DNA of 64,000 nucleotides from Comamonas sp. B21-038 (GCF_022387135.1 NZ_CP092462.1:4278001-4342000); one strand, 5' to 3'. Counted from the stretch's first letter, positions 34,018 to 44,862 are shown. Notes: a model not told the origin generated them from the letters alone. Numbers and translations are program-made.

Positions 34018-34260
34018 ATGACGACTCAACACTCCCACAACTACCCCGAGAACTTCAAGGCTCGCGTGGTAGGCATTGTTCAGCACCGTATCGGAGACGG
34101 TCAGCTGGAAACCATTCCCACCCCCATGGAAGTGGATGTCTCGACGGCCATTGCCAGCTTTGTGCTGTCCTGGACCATCGAAGGCCAACCCGTGACCGTC
34201 TCGCTGGCCAAGCCGGACTTTGACTACCACGTGGACCACCGCAACATTGTGGTGCAGTAA
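34018..34260 (+). CDS. Small protein of unknown function
   Basis: 80 residues from ATG 34018, with a near-ideal GGAAAGGAG site eight bases upstream. The protein is soluble, rich in histidine near the start (TTQHSHNYPENFKAR) and the end (FDYHVDHRNIVVQ), with hydrophobic beta-like segments (VSTAIASFVLSWTIEG) between. No signal peptide, membrane helix or known domain is seen. It is monocistronic, between pirin (divergent) and osmC (convergent). The strong ribosome site and structured leader suggest a well-expressed, possibly stress- or temperature-controlled product; that is inference. Confidence 0.7.
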   Translation: MTTQHSHNYPENFKARVVGIVQHRIGDGQLETIPTPMEVDVSTAIASFVLSWTIEGQPVTVSLAKPDFDYHVDHRNIVVQ

Positions 34261-34422
34261 ACCGCCTTGACGCTGTTGACACGCCGCCACGCCTCCTGTT
34301 GGAGCCATGCGCCGTTTCAACGGTTGACGGCTGTCATGGCACTGTGAAGTGCGTTCCCCGCATGCCTGCAAGGGCCTGCTTTATTCCGGGTGTCCGGCCC
34401 GCCCGCGCATGCATTGGCACGC

Positions 34423-34830
34423 TCAAGCCAGCGCCGTGACCACCCTCACCTCCCCCACCAGCAACTTGTGCACCGGGCAGGCTTCTGCAATCTGCTTGAG
34501 CCGGCTGCGCTGCTCCTCGCTCAAATCACCTTCCAGCTGAATGCTGCGCACGATGTCGTTGCCCAAAGCGGCACTGCCATCGGGGTTCAGCGCCAGCTCC
34601 ACCTTCACGCCCGTCAGCGGCCAGGCCTTGCGCTGTGCATACATCTGCACCGTGATCGTGGTGCAGGCACCCAGGGCCGACAGCAGCAGCTGCATGGGGC
34701 TGGGCGCCGTATCCCCGCCGCCAACGGCCTGCGGCTCATCACCATGCCATGCATGGCCTTGGGGGTTGTGCAGATCCACGCGGTAGTTGCTGGTCGTGCT
34801 CTGTGCCTGGGCTTGTGCCTGCTGCGCCAT
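34423..34830 (-). CDS. OsmC/Ohr family protein
   Basis: 135 residues from ATG 34830, preceded by AAGGAGATATAGCG. OsmC-fold features: [20 protein letters not shown] near 37 and EACPVHKLL near 117, which provide the two reactive cysteines. It resembles the YhfA-like/OsmC branch of thiol peroxidases that reduce organic hydroperoxides, often induced under osmotic or oxidative stress. The gene lies 150 bases downstream of gapA with a terminator between, so it has its own promoter. Confidence 0.85.
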   Translation of the reverse strand: MAQQAQAQAQSTTSNYRVDLHNPQGHAWHGDEPQAVGGGDTAPSPMQLLLSALGACTTITVQMYAQRKAWPLTGVKVELALNPDGSAALGNDIVRSIQLEGDLSEEQRSRLKQIAEACPVHKLLVGEVRVVTALA

Positions 34831-34900
34831 ATCGCTATATCTCCTTGGTTCGATACGGCAATATAGGCTTTTCTGCCAAACCACGGTTGCAAACGGGCAC

Positions 34901-34930
34901 AAAAAAACCAGCGCCGTTGCCGGTGCTGGT
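34901..34930 (-). terminator. Terminator of the GAPDH gene
   Basis: On the minus strand, ACCAGCACCG (34930-34921) pairs with CGGCGCTGGT (34916-34907) around GCAA, with one wobble, and runs into seven T (34907-34901). It lies 54 bases after the GAPDH stop. Confidence 0.8.
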
Positions 34931-34983
34931 TCTGTGTGTCGCATGCCCTGGGCCACGGCCCGGGCACAGACCGCGCAAAGCGC

Positions 34984-36249
<1,266 letters not shown>

Positions 36250-36351
36250 TCAGGCTGTGCAACAATCCTGGGCAGCACGGGGGCCTCCCGTCACCGTCAT
36301 CCATAGCCTGCAGCAACACCGCCCCAGATGGTGGGCCGCCTCACAAACGCC

Positions 36352-37347
36352 ATGAGTCTGTCGCACCCCTCTTCGCCCTCCAGCCTGCGCACGGCAGTCA
36401 TCATTCCCTGCTACAAGGTCACGCGCCACATCCTGGCGGTGGTTGCCGAGATTGGCCCGGAGGTCGATGGCATCTACATCGTCGACGACTGCTGCCCCGA
36501 CGGCAGCGGCCGCTTTGTGCAGGAACACTGCCAGGACCCCCGCGTGCGCGTGCTGTTCAACGAGGTCAACCTGGGCGTGGGCGGCGCGGTGATGGCGGGC
36601 TACCGCGCAGCGATTGCCGACGGCTATGGCGTGCTCGTCAAGATCGATGGCGACGGGCAGATGGACCCGACCCTGGTGCCGCGCTTTGTCGCCCCGATTG
36701 CCAGCGGCCGCGCCGACTACACCAAGGGCAACCGGTTTTTCAACCTGGAAAAGATCACCCGCATGCCGCGCATCCGCATCTTTGGCAATGCGGTGCTGTC
36801 GTTCATGACCAAGTTCTCCACCGGCTACTGGAGCAGCTTTGACCCCACCAATGGCTTTACCGCCATTGCCGCCAGCACGGCCGCACAGTTGCCGCTGCAC
36901 AAGATCAGCCAGCGCTATTTTTTCGAGACCGACATGCTGTTCCGGCTGAACACGGTGCGCGCAGTGGTCCTGGACATCCCCATCGATTCGCGCTACGAGG
37001 ACGAGGTCAGCAACCTCAAGATCCACAAGGTGCTGACCGAATTCATGGCCGGTCACCTGCGCAATTTCTGCAAGCGCATTTTCTACAACTACTATCTGCG
37101 CGGCATGTCGGTGGCCTCGCTGGAGCTGCCACTGGGCCTGGCGCTGATCAGCTGGGGCACCGTGTTTGGCCTGTTCCACTGGGTGCAGTCCATCGTCTCC
37201 AACGTCGCCACCACGGCCGGTACCGTCATGGTCAGCGCGCTGCCCATCATCCTGGGCGTGCAGCTGGTGCTGGCCTTTATCGCGTTCGATGTGGCCTCCG
37301 AGCCCACACAATCGCACCGCCATGACGGCGAGGGTCTGCCTCGATAG
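36352..37347 (+). CDS. Membrane-anchored GT2 glycosyltransferase (polyprenyl-phosphate type)
   Basis: 331 residues from ATG 36352; ATG 36328 is possible. The GT-A domain has VIIPCYK near 17, YIVDDCCPDGSG near 40, LGVGGAVMAGYR near 70, and the metal-binding DGDGQMDP near 98, as in dolichol-phosphate mannose synthase-like enzymes. Two C-terminal hydrophobic helices lie at about 258-312. It should transfer a sugar from a nucleotide donor to undecaprenyl phosphate. Such enzymes often act with a DUF2304 protein; one is encoded at 29958-30311. It converges on tkt and has no operon partner. Confidence 0.85.
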   Translation: MSLSHPSSPSSLRTAVIIPCYKVTRHILAVVAEIGPEVDGIYIVDDCCPDGSGRFVQEHCQDPRVRVLFNEVNLGVGGAVMAGYRAAIADGYGVLVKIDGDGQMDPTLVPRFVAPIASGRADYTKGNRFFNLEKITRMPRIRIFGNAVLSFMTKFSTGYWSSFDPTNGFTAIAASTAAQLPLHKISQRYFFETDMLFRLNTVRAVVLDIPIDSRYEDEVSNLKIHKVLTEFMAGHLRNFCKRIFYNYYLRGMSVASLELPLGLALISWGTVFGLFHWVQSIVSNVATTAGTVMVSALPIILGVQLVLAFIAFDVASEPTQSHRHDGEGLPR

Positions 37348-37398
37348 GCGCTGTCCCGTCACCGGCACCCACCCACCCACACCTCACAGGCGCCCATG

Positions 37399-37441
37399 AA
37401 AAAACGCAGGGTGCAGGCCCTGCGGCCCGCATCCCTGCGTT
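37399..37441 (-). terminator. Terminator of the transketolase gene
   Basis: AACGCAGGG (37403-37411) pairs with CCCTGCGTT (37433-37441) over a GC-rich, internally folded loop. On the minus strand the stem runs into a T-tract (37404-37399), 25 bases after the tkt stop. Confidence 0.75.
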
Positions 37442-37465
37442 ATGGGTGGCTGAGGCAGTGCGCGT

Positions 37466-39505
37466 TTACGCCTTTTGCAACGCCACTTGCACCGTGTTGG
37501 CCACGTTGTCGGCGGTAAAGCCAAAGTGCTCGAACAGCACGCCGGCGGGGGCCGATTCGCCAAAGGTATCGATACCCACGACCGCAGCGCAGCCATACTT
37601 CCACCAGAAGTCGGTCACACCCATCTCGACGGCCACGCGCGGCAGGCCAGCGGGCAGCACGCTGCGCTTGTAGGCCACGTCTTCGCGGTCGAACGTGGTC
37701 GTGCTGGGCATGGAGACCACGCGCACGGCAATCTTGCGCTCGGCCAACAGGCGCTGGGCCTTCAAGGCCAGCTGCACTTCAGAGCCGGTGGCGATGATCA
37801 CCGCTTGCGCCTTCTTGTTCAGGCCGATGTCCGATGGCTCGGACAGCACATAGGCACCACGGCTGATGTTGCCGATGGCATCACCATTCTTGGGCGCGTA
37901 AGGCAGGTTCTGGCGCGACAGCAGCAGCGCCGTAGGCTTGTTGCGGTTGCTCAGTGCCACGCTCCAGGCCACGGTGGTTTCGGCGGTATCGGCAGGGCGC
38001 CACACATCCAGGTTGGGGATCAGGCGCAGGCTGGCAGCGTGCTCGATCGACTGGTGGGTGGGGCCGTCTTCGCCCAGACCGATGGAGTCATGGGTGAACA
38101 CATGCACCACGCGGCGCTTCATCAGCGCAGCCATGCGGATGGCATTGCGGCTGTAGTCGCTGAAGGTCAGGAAGGTGCCGCCGTAGGGGATGAAGCCGCC
38201 ATGCAGCGCCACACCGTTCATGATGGCGGCCATGCCGAACTCGCGCACACCGTAGTTGATGTGGCGGCCGATCTTGCCGTCTTCGGTCTTGACCACAGCG
38301 CCGCTGTCGTCCACGCGGAAGGCGGGGGTCGACTTGGTGTTGGTCAGGTTGGAGCCGGTCAGGTCGGCCGAGCCGCCCAGTAGCTCTGGCAGCGCAGCGG
38401 TGAAGTCTTCCAGCGCCAGCTGGCTGGCCTTGCGGCTGGCCACGGTCTCGCCCTTGGTGTGGGCCTGGGCCACGGCTTCCACGGCCACTTGGGCGAACTG
38501 CTTGGGCAGGTCACCGGCCATGCGGCGCTTCAGCTCAGCGGCCAGCTCGGGGAAGGCCTTCGCGTATTCAGCAAACTGCGCATCCCAGGTGGATTCGGCC
38601 TTGGCGCCAAAGGTCTTGTGGTCCCAGGCTTCGTAGACATCGGCAGGGATTTCGAACGGGGCCGAGCTCCAGCCCAGCGCAGCGCGGGTCAGGCCGATTT
38701 CTTCGGCACCCAGCGGCTCGCCGTGGGCCTTGCTGGTGTCCTGGCGGTTGGGGCTGCCCTTGCCGATGGAGGTCTTGCAGATGATGAAAGTCGGCTTGTC
38801 CGCAACCTTCTTGGCCTTGGCAATCGCATCGCTCACGGCCTTGGGGTCGTGGCCGTCGATCGGGCCGATCACGTTCCAGCCGTAGGCTTCGAAACGCTGG
38901 GCGCTGTTGTCCACAAACCAGGGCTGCACCTTGCCGTCGATCGAGATGCCGTTGTCGTCGTACAGCGCGATCAGCTTGTTCAGCTTCCAGGCGCCAGCCA
39001 GCGCGCAGGCTTCGTGGCTGATGCCTTCCATCAGGCAGCCATCGCCCAGGAACACATAGGTGTGGTGGTCCACCACATCGTGGCCGGGGCGGTTGAATTC
39101 AGCCGCCAGCAGCTTTTCTGCCAGCGCAAAGCCCACCGCATTGGTGATGCCCTGGCCCAGCGGGCCGGTGGTCGTCTCGATGCCGGGGGTGATGTCCACT
39201 TCGGGGTGGCCGGGGGTCTTGCTGTGCAGCTGGCGGAAGTTCTTCAGCTCGCTGATCGGCAGGTCGTAGCCGGTCAGGTGCAGCAGCGCATAGATCAGCA
39301 TGGAGCCGTGGCCATTCGACAGAATGAAGCGGTCGCGGTTGATCCACTGGGGGTTGAGCGGGTTGTGCTTGAGGTGCTTGCTCCACAAGGCCACTGCCAT
39401 ATCGGCCATGCCCATGGGGGCGCCGGGATGGCCCGAATTGGCTTGTTGAACGGCATCCATTGCGAGTGCGCGGATCGCATTCGCCATATTCTGATTGTTG
39501 ACCAT
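37466..39505 (-). CDS. tkt: Transketolase
   Basis: 679 residues. The thiamine diphosphate motif [18 protein letters not shown] near residue 155 continues to a [15 protein letters not shown] near 24 and the pyrimidine-domain segment [14 protein letters not shown] near 470 are also intact. It moves two-carbon ketol units between sugar phosphates in the pentose phosphate pathway and Calvin-like routes. ATG 39505 has no clear ribosome site; ATG 39487 is an alternative. The gene is divergent from the PepSY protein across 218 bases and is a single transcription unit. Confidence 0.95.
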   Translation of the reverse strand: MVNNQNMANAIRALAMDAVQQANSGHPGAPMGMADMAVALWSKHLKHNPLNPQWINRDRFILSNGHGSMLIYALLHLTGYDLPISELKNFRQLHSKTPGHPEVDITPGIETTTGPLGQGITNAVGFALAEKLLAAEFNRPGHDVVDHHTYVFLGDGCLMEGISHEACALAGAWKLNKLIALYDDNGISIDGKVQPWFVDNSAQRFEAYGWNVIGPIDGHDPKAVSDAIAKAKKVADKPTFIICKTSIGKGSPNRQDTSKAHGEPLGAEEIGLTRAALGWSSAPFEIPADVYEAWDHKTFGAKAESTWDAQFAEYAKAFPELAAELKRRMAGDLPKQFAQVAVEAVAQAHTKGETVASRKASQLALEDFTAALPELLGGSADLTGSNLTNTKSTPAFRVDDSGAVVKTEDGKIGRHINYGVREFGMAAIMNGVALHGGFIPYGGTFLTFSDYSRNAIRMAALMKRRVVHVFTHDSIGLGEDGPTHQSIEHAASLRLIPNLDVWRPADTAETTVAWSVALSNRNKPTALLLSRQNLPYAPKNGDAIGNISRGAYVLSEPSDIGLNKKAQAVIIATGSEVQLALKAQRLLAERKIAVRVVSMPSTTTFDREDVAYKRSVLPAGLPRVAVEMGVTDFWWKYGCAAVVGIDTFGESAPAGVLFEHFGFTADNVANTVQVALQKA

Positions 39506-39723
39506 GGGAGTGGAGGGGGAAAAAAAGCGACAAAGGCCGCATTTTAGCGGGCTGCCGCTTCAGGCGCCCGGCATGGCAGTCTTGGCCTACGGCGGTGCAG
39601 GGCCTCCACCTACTGCAACAGCTGGCGCAAACACTGACAATGCGTAAGCTATTGCCTTTAAAAATCTATTAATATTATTAATACATACTATCGTTAATGA
39701 ATTCCAGCTTGAAAGGATTGACC

Positions 39724-40242
39724 ATGCAACGCACCCTGTCCACCACCGCCCTGGCCTTGACGCTCGCGCTGGCGTCGCTGAGCGGCAGCGCCTTTGCCAG
39801 CACTGCAGAAAAGATCGCCGCCGTGCAAGCGGCCCGTTTCGATCTGACGCAGGCCATCCAAAGCGCACAGAGCCAGCATGGCCTTCAGGTCTTGCAAGCC
39901 GAGATCGACACCAAGAAAAAGCAGCCCATCTACGAAGTCAGCGGCATCAACGCACAAGGCCGTGAGATCAAGCTCAAGTTCAGCGCGCTGGACGCCGCCC
40001 AGGTGCTGGAAAACAAGGACGACGGCGCCGCCGAGAAAAAGGACAGCGACCGTCTGGCCGCTGCCAAGATCAGCATCAGCGACGCCATCGCCACCGCCTT
40101 GAAGCACACCCCCGGCAAGGCCATCGAGGTGGACCTGGACGACCACCTGGGCGTGCTGACCTATGACGTGAAGATCATCAATGCGGCCAACACCGAGGTG
40201 GAAGTGCGCGTGCATGCCATCAACGGCAACATCCACCAGTAA
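39724..40242 (+). CDS. Periplasmic PepSY-domain protein
   Basis: 172 residues from ATG 39724, preceded by AAAGGATTGACC. A signal peptide ends at GSAFA-ST. Two PepSY repeats follow: about 30-85 (FDLTQAIQSAQSQHGLQVLQ) and about 110-170 (ISISDAIATALKHTPGKAIE), each ending in a beta segment. Such small proteins occur in the periplasm and may inhibit proteases or sense envelope signals. It is followed by a strong terminator and so is monocistronic. The AT-rich stretch 39640-39700 should contain the promoter. Confidence 0.8.
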   Translation: MQRTLSTTALALTLALASLSGSAFASTAEKIAAVQAARFDLTQAIQSAQSQHGLQVLQAEIDTKKKQPIYEVSGINAQGREIKLKFSALDAAQVLENKDDGAAEKKDSDRLAAAKISISDAIATALKHTPGKAIEVDLDDHLGVLTYDVKIINAANTEVEVRVHAINGNIHQ

Positions 40243-40264
40243 TTGGGCCGAGCAGCAAGCCGCC

Positions 40265-40291
40265 AAGGCCAGCCCAGCGCTGGCCTTTTTT
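40265..40291 (+). terminator. Terminator of the PepSY gene
   Basis: AAGGCCAGC (40265-40273) and GCTGGCCTT (40279-40287) pair around CCAGC, followed by a run of six T (40286-40291). A textbook intrinsic terminator, also able to slow minus-strand transcripts. Confidence 0.9.
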
Positions 40292-40308
40292 GTGCCCGAT
40301 GACCGGTC

Positions 40309-40836
40309 TCAGCCCAATGTTTGCGCCATGTACTGCGCATCGTCGCCATAGCTGTACAGCGCATCCCGCTCTTGGGCCAACCAGGGCAGCAGCGGCGCAT
40401 AGCCCTTGCGCTGCCAATAGGGCTGCGAGCCCATCACAGAGACCAGCGCCGAGTAGCGCAGCCCATCGCCCTGCGCCTGTTGCAGCAAGGCCTGCAGCAG
40501 CGCAGAGGCCAGGCCTTCGCCCGCGCGCGCAGGGGCCACGGCCATGTCATGCAGGTACAAGGTATCGGCGGGGGAGGCACAGGCAAAGCCGCCATGCAGC
40601 GGCGTCACCTTGCCCAGCACGGACCGGTAGGCGGCCAGATAGGCCAGCACTTCACGGCCCTGCACGATCACCAGCGAGCACTGCCCAGGGCTGGCCAAGC
40701 GCTCGGCATACAGCGCGGCGCTCTCCATGAAGTCCGCGCCATAGCAGGCCAGTTGCACCTGCATCAGGCCATCCAAGTGCTGCGCGGTCAGGGGTTCAAG
40801 AGACCAGCGGGGCTGGTCGGGGGAAGAAAAACGCAT
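40309..40836 (-). CDS. GNAT family N-acetyltransferase
   Basis: 175 residues from ATG 40836. GNAT fold: the beta-4/alpha-3 acetyl-CoA region is LHDMAVAPARAGEGLASALL near 95-115, with the pyrophosphate loop ARAGEG, and the C-terminal part GSQPYWQRKGYAPL is typical of small-molecule or protein acetyltransferases. The start lies just after the end of the CMD-family gene upstream, so the two may be co-transcribed. The substrate is not predictable. Confidence 0.82.
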   Translation of the reverse strand: MRFSSPDQPRWSLEPLTAQHLDGLMQVQLACYGADFMESAALYAERLASPGQCSLVIVQGREVLAYLAAYRSVLGKVTPLHGGFACASPADTLYLHDMAVAPARAGEGLASALLQALLQQAQGDGLRYSALVSVMGSQPYWQRKGYAPLLPWLAQERDALYSYGDDAQYMAQTLG

Positions 40837-40864
40837 CGCCCGATTGTCGGCGATGCCGCAGCGA

Positions 40865-41434
40865 TCAGCCCAAAGGCGCCAGCGGCTGCGACGTAGATGC
40901 CGGCACCGTGGTGCGCGCGGCATTCATCACCATCGACAGCAGGCTGTAGTAGCCATTGATGCCGATCAGGTCCATCACGCCCTTGTCGCCAAACCGCTGC
41001 TGGGCCCGTGCCCAGGTGGCGTCGCTCACCTGGCGCTGCTGGTGCAGCTCAATGCAAAAGTCATGCACAACGGCCTCGTCTTCGGGCATCGCATCGGGGC
41101 GGCGGCCTTGGGCCACGGCGTCCACGGTCGCCTGGCTCACTCCTTCGCGCAGCGCAATCGGCGCATGGATGGCCCACTCCACCTGCTGCGTCCACTGGCG
41201 GGCAGTCACCAGGATCGCCAGCTCCGTCAGGCGCACACCGATGGCGCTGCGGTAGCGCAGGTACTCGCCCAGGCGCTGGGTGTGGTCCATCAGCTCGGGG
41301 CTGCGCAGCAAGGGCACAAAGGGCGATATCAGTGCGCCGCGCGGGCCATCAATGATGGGCTGGGCATAGCGGCGCTGTTCTTCGCTCCAGGCCTCCGGGG
41401 GCAAGGGCGGCATGCGGTCCTGGGAGGGCGTCAT
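40865..41434 (-). CDS. Carboxymuconolactone decarboxylase-family protein
   Basis: 189 residues from ATG 41434 (GGAAAGACC upstream). The helical CMD/AhpD-like fold is recognised by RLTELAILVTARQWTQQVEW near residue 68-87, HAPIALREGVSQATVDAV and GYYSLLSMVMNAA near the end. It lacks the CxxC redox pair of AhpD, so a peroxidase role is unlikely. It follows the aminotransferase by 34 bases and precedes the GNAT gene by 28, suggesting a three-gene unit. Function is unknown; related proteins sit in aromatic or hydroxy-acid catabolic loci. Confidence 0.8.
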   Translation of the reverse strand: MTPSQDRMPPLPPEAWSEEQRRYAQPIIDGPRGALISPFVPLLRSPELMDHTQRLGEYLRYRSAIGVRLTELAILVTARQWTQQVEWAIHAPIALREGVSQATVDAVAQGRRPDAMPEDEAVVHDFCIELHQQRQVSDATWARAQQRFGDKGVMDLIGINGYYSLLSMVMNAARTTVPASTSQPLAPLG

Positions 41435-41468
41435 GGGCAGGTCTTTCCGATCGAGAAATGCAAGGGGT

Positions 41469-42809
41469 TCAGGCAGCAATGGCTTGCGTGGCTAGCACGG
41501 TGTCAATGGCATCGCCTAGGCGCTCGACCACCTGGTCGAGCTCCGCCTCGCTGCTGATGAAGGGCGGTGCCAGCAGCACATGGTCGCCATGCAGACCGTC
41601 AATCGTGCCACCCATGGGGTAGCACAGCAAGCCATGGGCCATGGCCTGGGCCTTGACCTTGGCATGCAGCTTGAACGCCGGGTCAAACGTGGACTTGTTG
41701 CTGCGGTCCTGCACCAGCTCCACGCCCCAAAACAGGCCCCGGCCCCGGATATCGCCGACATGGGGGTGCGCGTCAAAGCGGGCATGTAGCTGTTTTTGCA
41801 GGTAGGCGCCGCGCGCCAGTACCTGGGGCAGCAACTGGTCGCGCTGGATCACCTGCTGCACCGCCAGTGCGGCCGCCGCCGCCATCGCATGGCCAATATA
41901 GGTATGGCCATGCTGGAACATGCCGCTGCCGCTGCGCATGGCTTCGACGATCTTGCGCTGTGCCAGCACCGCGCCAATCGGCTGATAGCCGCCCCCCAGG
42001 CCCTTGGCAATGGTCATCAGATCGGGGCTGATGCCCTCCTGCTCCACCGCATGCAGGGTACCGGTGCGGCCCATGCCGCACATCACTTCATCGGCAATCA
42101 GCAAGATGCCATAGCGGTCGCAGAGCGCGCGCAGTCCCTGCCAGTAACCCGGTGGCGCCGCCACCGCGCCCAGGGTTGCGCCCACCACCGGCTCGGCCAC
42201 AAAGGCGATCACGTTGTCCGGGCCCAGCGCCTGGAACTTGGCATCGATCTCGGCCAGCAACCGCGCCACATAGGCGGGCTGGCTCTCGCCGTCCAGGCGG
42301 TCGCGGTACTCATAGGCCGGGGCCACGCGGCCCACGTCCATCAGGATGGGGGCAAACTGCTTGCGGCGCCATTCGTTGCCGCCGACGGCCAAGGCACCCA
42401 AGGTGTTGCCGTGGTAGCTTTGGCGGCGCGCAACAAAGTGCGTGCGCTGGGGCTGGCCGATCTCGACAAAATACTGGCGCGCCATTTTCAGCGCCGCTTC
42501 CACCGCCTCGGATCCGCCGGAGACAAAGTAGACACCGGTCATGCCTGCGGGGGCATGCGCGACCAGGTGGTCGGCCAGCGCCTCTTGCGCCTCGGTGGTG
42601 AAAAAGCTGGTGTGGGCATAGGCCAGCTGGTCGAGCTGGCGGTGCATCGCCGCCAGCACATCCGGGTGCGCATGGCCCAGGCAGGACACCGCCGCCCCGC
42701 CGCTGGCATCCAGGTAGGCCTTGCCGGCCTGGTCAAACAATTCCACGCCTTTGCCGCCCACTGCGACAAGAGGCACATGGGCCAGAGAACGATGGATGAC
42801 ATGGCTCAT
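41469..42809 (-). CDS. Class III pyridoxal-phosphate aminotransferase
   Basis: 446 residues. The family signature is complete: LIADEVMCGMGRTG near residue 225 and the PLP lysine in MTIAKGLGGGYQPIGAVLA near 255; GGSEAVEAALKMARQ near 97 binds the cofactor phosphate, and HTYIGHAMAAAAAL follows. Similar enzymes transfer omega-amino groups from beta-alanine, GABA, diamines or taurine-like donors. Two direct repeats at 42870-42910 lie just upstream and may bind a regulator. The CMD and GNAT genes follow. The exact substrate cannot be told. Confidence 0.88.
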   Translation of the reverse strand: MSHVIHRSLAHVPLVAVGGKGVELFDQAGKAYLDASGGAAVSCLGHAHPDVLAAMHRQLDQLAYAHTSFFTTEAQEALADHLVAHAPAGMTGVYFVSGGSEAVEAALKMARQYFVEIGQPQRTHFVARRQSYHGNTLGALAVGGNEWRRKQFAPILMDVGRVAPAYEYRDRLDGESQPAYVARLLAEIDAKFQALGPDNVIAFVAEPVVGATLGAVAAPPGYWQGLRALCDRYGILLIADEVMCGMGRTGTLHAVEQEGISPDLMTIAKGLGGGYQPIGAVLAQRKIVEAMRSGSGMFQHGHTYIGHAMAAAAALAVQQVIQRDQLLPQVLARGAYLQKQLHARFDAHPHVGDIRGRGLFWGVELVQDRSNKSTFDPAFKLHAKVKAQAMAHGLLCYPMGGTIDGLHGDHVLLAPPFISSEAELDQVVERLGDAIDTVLATQAIAA

Positions 42810-42869
42810 GCGAGCACTCCTTCACAATGCGTCACCAGCCCTGCGCCGGCAGCGATACGCATAGTATAA

Positions 42870-42910
42870 GGATCATTTGTATTTTTTCAATACATTAATG
42901 GATCATTTGT
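42870..42910. repeat. Direct repeat pair upstream of the aminotransferase
   Basis: GGATCATTTGT occurs at 42870-42880 and again at 42900-42910, exactly 30 bases apart, about three helical turns, in AT-rich DNA 60-100 bases before the aminotransferase start. This is the usual form of a tandem operator for a dimeric activator or repressor. No regulator gene is adjacent. Confidence 0.55.
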
Positions 42911-42967
42911 TCCATATCGATGTATTTCTGGTCCCAGGCCTCCCCTTCCCTCCCTCTCGCTATCCCT

Positions 42968-43282
42968 TCAACGCAAGCCGCCTACATAGCGCTTGGCGCT
43001 CGCCACCAGGCCCGGCTCAGCGGCATCCGCTGCCGCCCCCGCAGTGCCCATGGTGGCTGCCGCCGGTGCGGGCGCGCCCGGCAAGCTGGCGGCAAAACGC
43101 AGCGCCAGCCGCTCGAGCTCCGCATCCTGGTGGCTGCGGGCATGGTTCAGCGCAAACTGGGCCATCGCCTGGCCATAGGCGGTATCGCTGGCCATCCACT
43201 CGGTATCGGTCACCCGGCCCGTCTTGCGGCGCAGCGCCACATGCAAATGCGCGGCGATGGCCAGGCGTTCACTGTCGTTCAT
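42968..43282 (-). CDS. Small hypothetical protein downstream of the ammonium transporter
   Basis: 104 residues from ATG 43282 with a strong GGAGGAG site. The N-terminal two-thirds is helical and charged (MNDSERLAIAAHLHVALRRK, then ALNHARSHQDAELERLALR), followed by an Ala/Gly/Pro-rich linker and the end GLVASAKRYVGGLR. No membrane helix or signal. It is 108 bases downstream of the transporter in the same direction, so it may be co-transcribed. I do not recognise it; coding is supported by the ribosome site and amino acid pattern. Confidence 0.65.
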   Translation of the reverse strand: MNDSERLAIAAHLHVALRRKTGRVTDTEWMASDTAYGQAMAQFALNHARSHQDAELERLALRFAASLPGAPAPAAATMGTAGAAADAAEPGLVASAKRYVGGLR

Positions 43283-43390
43283 ACAAGCTCCTCCGTGGCA
43301 GAACCTGATGGGCAGGCTGCACGCCCAAGGCGGTGCAACCCGGTGGCGCGGCGGCGCAGCGCAGCGCCGCACATCTCAATTCAACTCAAC

Positions 43391-44623
43391 TCAGTTTTGG
43401 CTTTCCTGGTGCAGGCTGACATCCAGCCCATCGAGCTCCTGCTGCGCCGTCACCCGCAAAGGCAGAACCACACGAATCAAGGTCAGCAAAATGGCGCTGC
43501 CCACCGCGCTGTAGAGGGCCACCGCCGCCACGGCCACCAGCTGGTTCAGCACCGTGGCATCCACCCCGGCAATGGCGCGATCAGCAAACACCGCGGTGAG
43601 CAGCGAGCCGGCAATGCCGCCCACGCCATGCACACCAAACACATCGAGCGAGTCATCCACACCCAGGCGGCGCTTGAGCCAGGTGGCGCCCCAAAAGCAG
43701 GCCACGCCCGCGATCAGGCCAATGGCGACCGCACCGCCTGCCTGCACAAAACCGGCAGCCGGTGTGATGGCCACCAGGCCACCAATCAGGCCCGAGAGCA
43801 CACCCAGCAAGGTCGGAGCGCCGCGCACCCACCACTCGACCAGCATCCAGGACAGCGCACCAGCCGCAGCGGCCACCATGGTCACCAGCATGGCCAGCGC
43901 GGCCCGGCCATCGGCCGACAGGGCCGAGCCGGCATTGAAGCCGAACCAGCCAATCAGCAGCAGTGCTGCGCCCATCGCGGTCCAGCCCAGGCTGTGCGGC
44001 TCAAAGGCCTGGCGGCCATAGCCCTGGCGACGGCCCAGCATGGCCGCGCAGACGAGCGCTGACACCCCCGCATTGACGTGCACCACCGCGCCGCCGGCAA
44101 AGTCCAGCGCGCCCAGCTTGTTGAGCCAGCCATCGCTCTCCCACACCCAATGGGCCACCGGTGCATAGACCAGCACACTCCACAGCGCAGAGAACAGCAG
44201 CAGTGCCGAAAAGCGCATGCGCTCGACCACGGCGCCAATGATCAAGGTGGTGGTGATGACGGCAAACGCCATCTGGAACAGCGCATACAGCGATTCGGGC
44301 AGGTGCGGCGCCAGGTGGCTGACGGACACGGTGCCGGCCGCCGCATCCAGGCGCATGGGCGAGAACCAGGCCCTCTCCAGCCCGCCCAGCCAGGCCGACG
44401 ACTTGCTGAATGCCAGCGAATAGCCCAGCGCAAACCAGGTCAGCGCCACCATGGCCGCCACCGCAAACACCGCCACCATGGTATTGACCACGTTCTTGCG
44501 CCGCACCAGCCCGGCATAGAAGAGCGCAATGCCCGGCAGTGTCATCAGCAACACCAGCACCGTAGAGACCAAGAGCCAGGCCGTATCGGCCTTGTCAATC
44601 GCAGCCATCTGCACCATTTGCAT
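43391..44623 (-). CDS. amtB: Ammonium transporter, Amt/AmtB family
   Basis: 410 residues from ATG 44623 (AAAGGGG upstream). Eleven transmembrane helices are expected. Family motifs include FYAGLVRRKNVVNTM near 42, the first pore histidine in AGGAVVHVNAG near 170 and the second in FGVHGVGGIAGSLL near 325. There is no cleavable signal peptide of the E. coli AmtB kind, the N-terminus being short. It admits ammonium, gated in many bacteria by GlnK, but no glnK is adjacent, which is unusual for this family. A single-gene unit or paired with the small gene at 42968-43282. Confidence 0.92.
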   Translation of the reverse strand: MQMVQMAAIDKADTAWLLVSTVLVLLMTLPGIALFYAGLVRRKNVVNTMVAVFAVAAMVALTWFALGYSLAFSKSSAWLGGLERAWFSPMRLDAAAGTVSVSHLAPHLPESLYALFQMAFAVITTTLIIGAVVERMRFSALLLFSALWSVLVYAPVAHWVWESDGWLNKLGALDFAGGAVVHVNAGVSALVCAAMLGRRQGYGRQAFEPHSLGWTAMGAALLLIGWFGFNAGSALSADGRAALAMLVTMVAAAAGALSWMLVEWWVRGAPTLLGVLSGLIGGLVAITPAAGFVQAGGAVAIGLIAGVACFWGATWLKRRLGVDDSLDVFGVHGVGGIAGSLLTAVFADRAIAGVDATVLNQLVAVAAVALYSAVGSAILLTLIRVVLPLRVTAQQELDGLDVSLHQESQN

Positions 44624-44803
44624 GCCATCCCCTTTGTACGTTGTCATCCATTGCGGGTTTGTTTCAAAAGGTAGCAGTTTTTATGCCATGGGCCGGTAAG
44701 GCCCCTGGATACGGGGTCTTCAGGCATGCGCAGCGATGGCAACGCATGAGGCCGGGGCCAGATCGCACCACATCGGTGCCCTGGGCCATCGGCCGCCCAA
44801 AAC

Positions 44804-44836
44804 AAAACCGGCGCATGCATCGCTGCAGGCGCCGGT
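44804..44836 (-). terminator. Terminator after the GlcD-type flavoprotein gene
   Basis: ACCGGCGC (44807-44814) pairs with GCGCCGGT (44829-44836). On the minus strand the stem is followed by TTTTG and a further T-run. It lies 27 bases after the flavoprotein stop. Confidence 0.65.
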
Positions 44837-44862
44837 CTCCAAAACAGGGGCGAAAACGGGAT

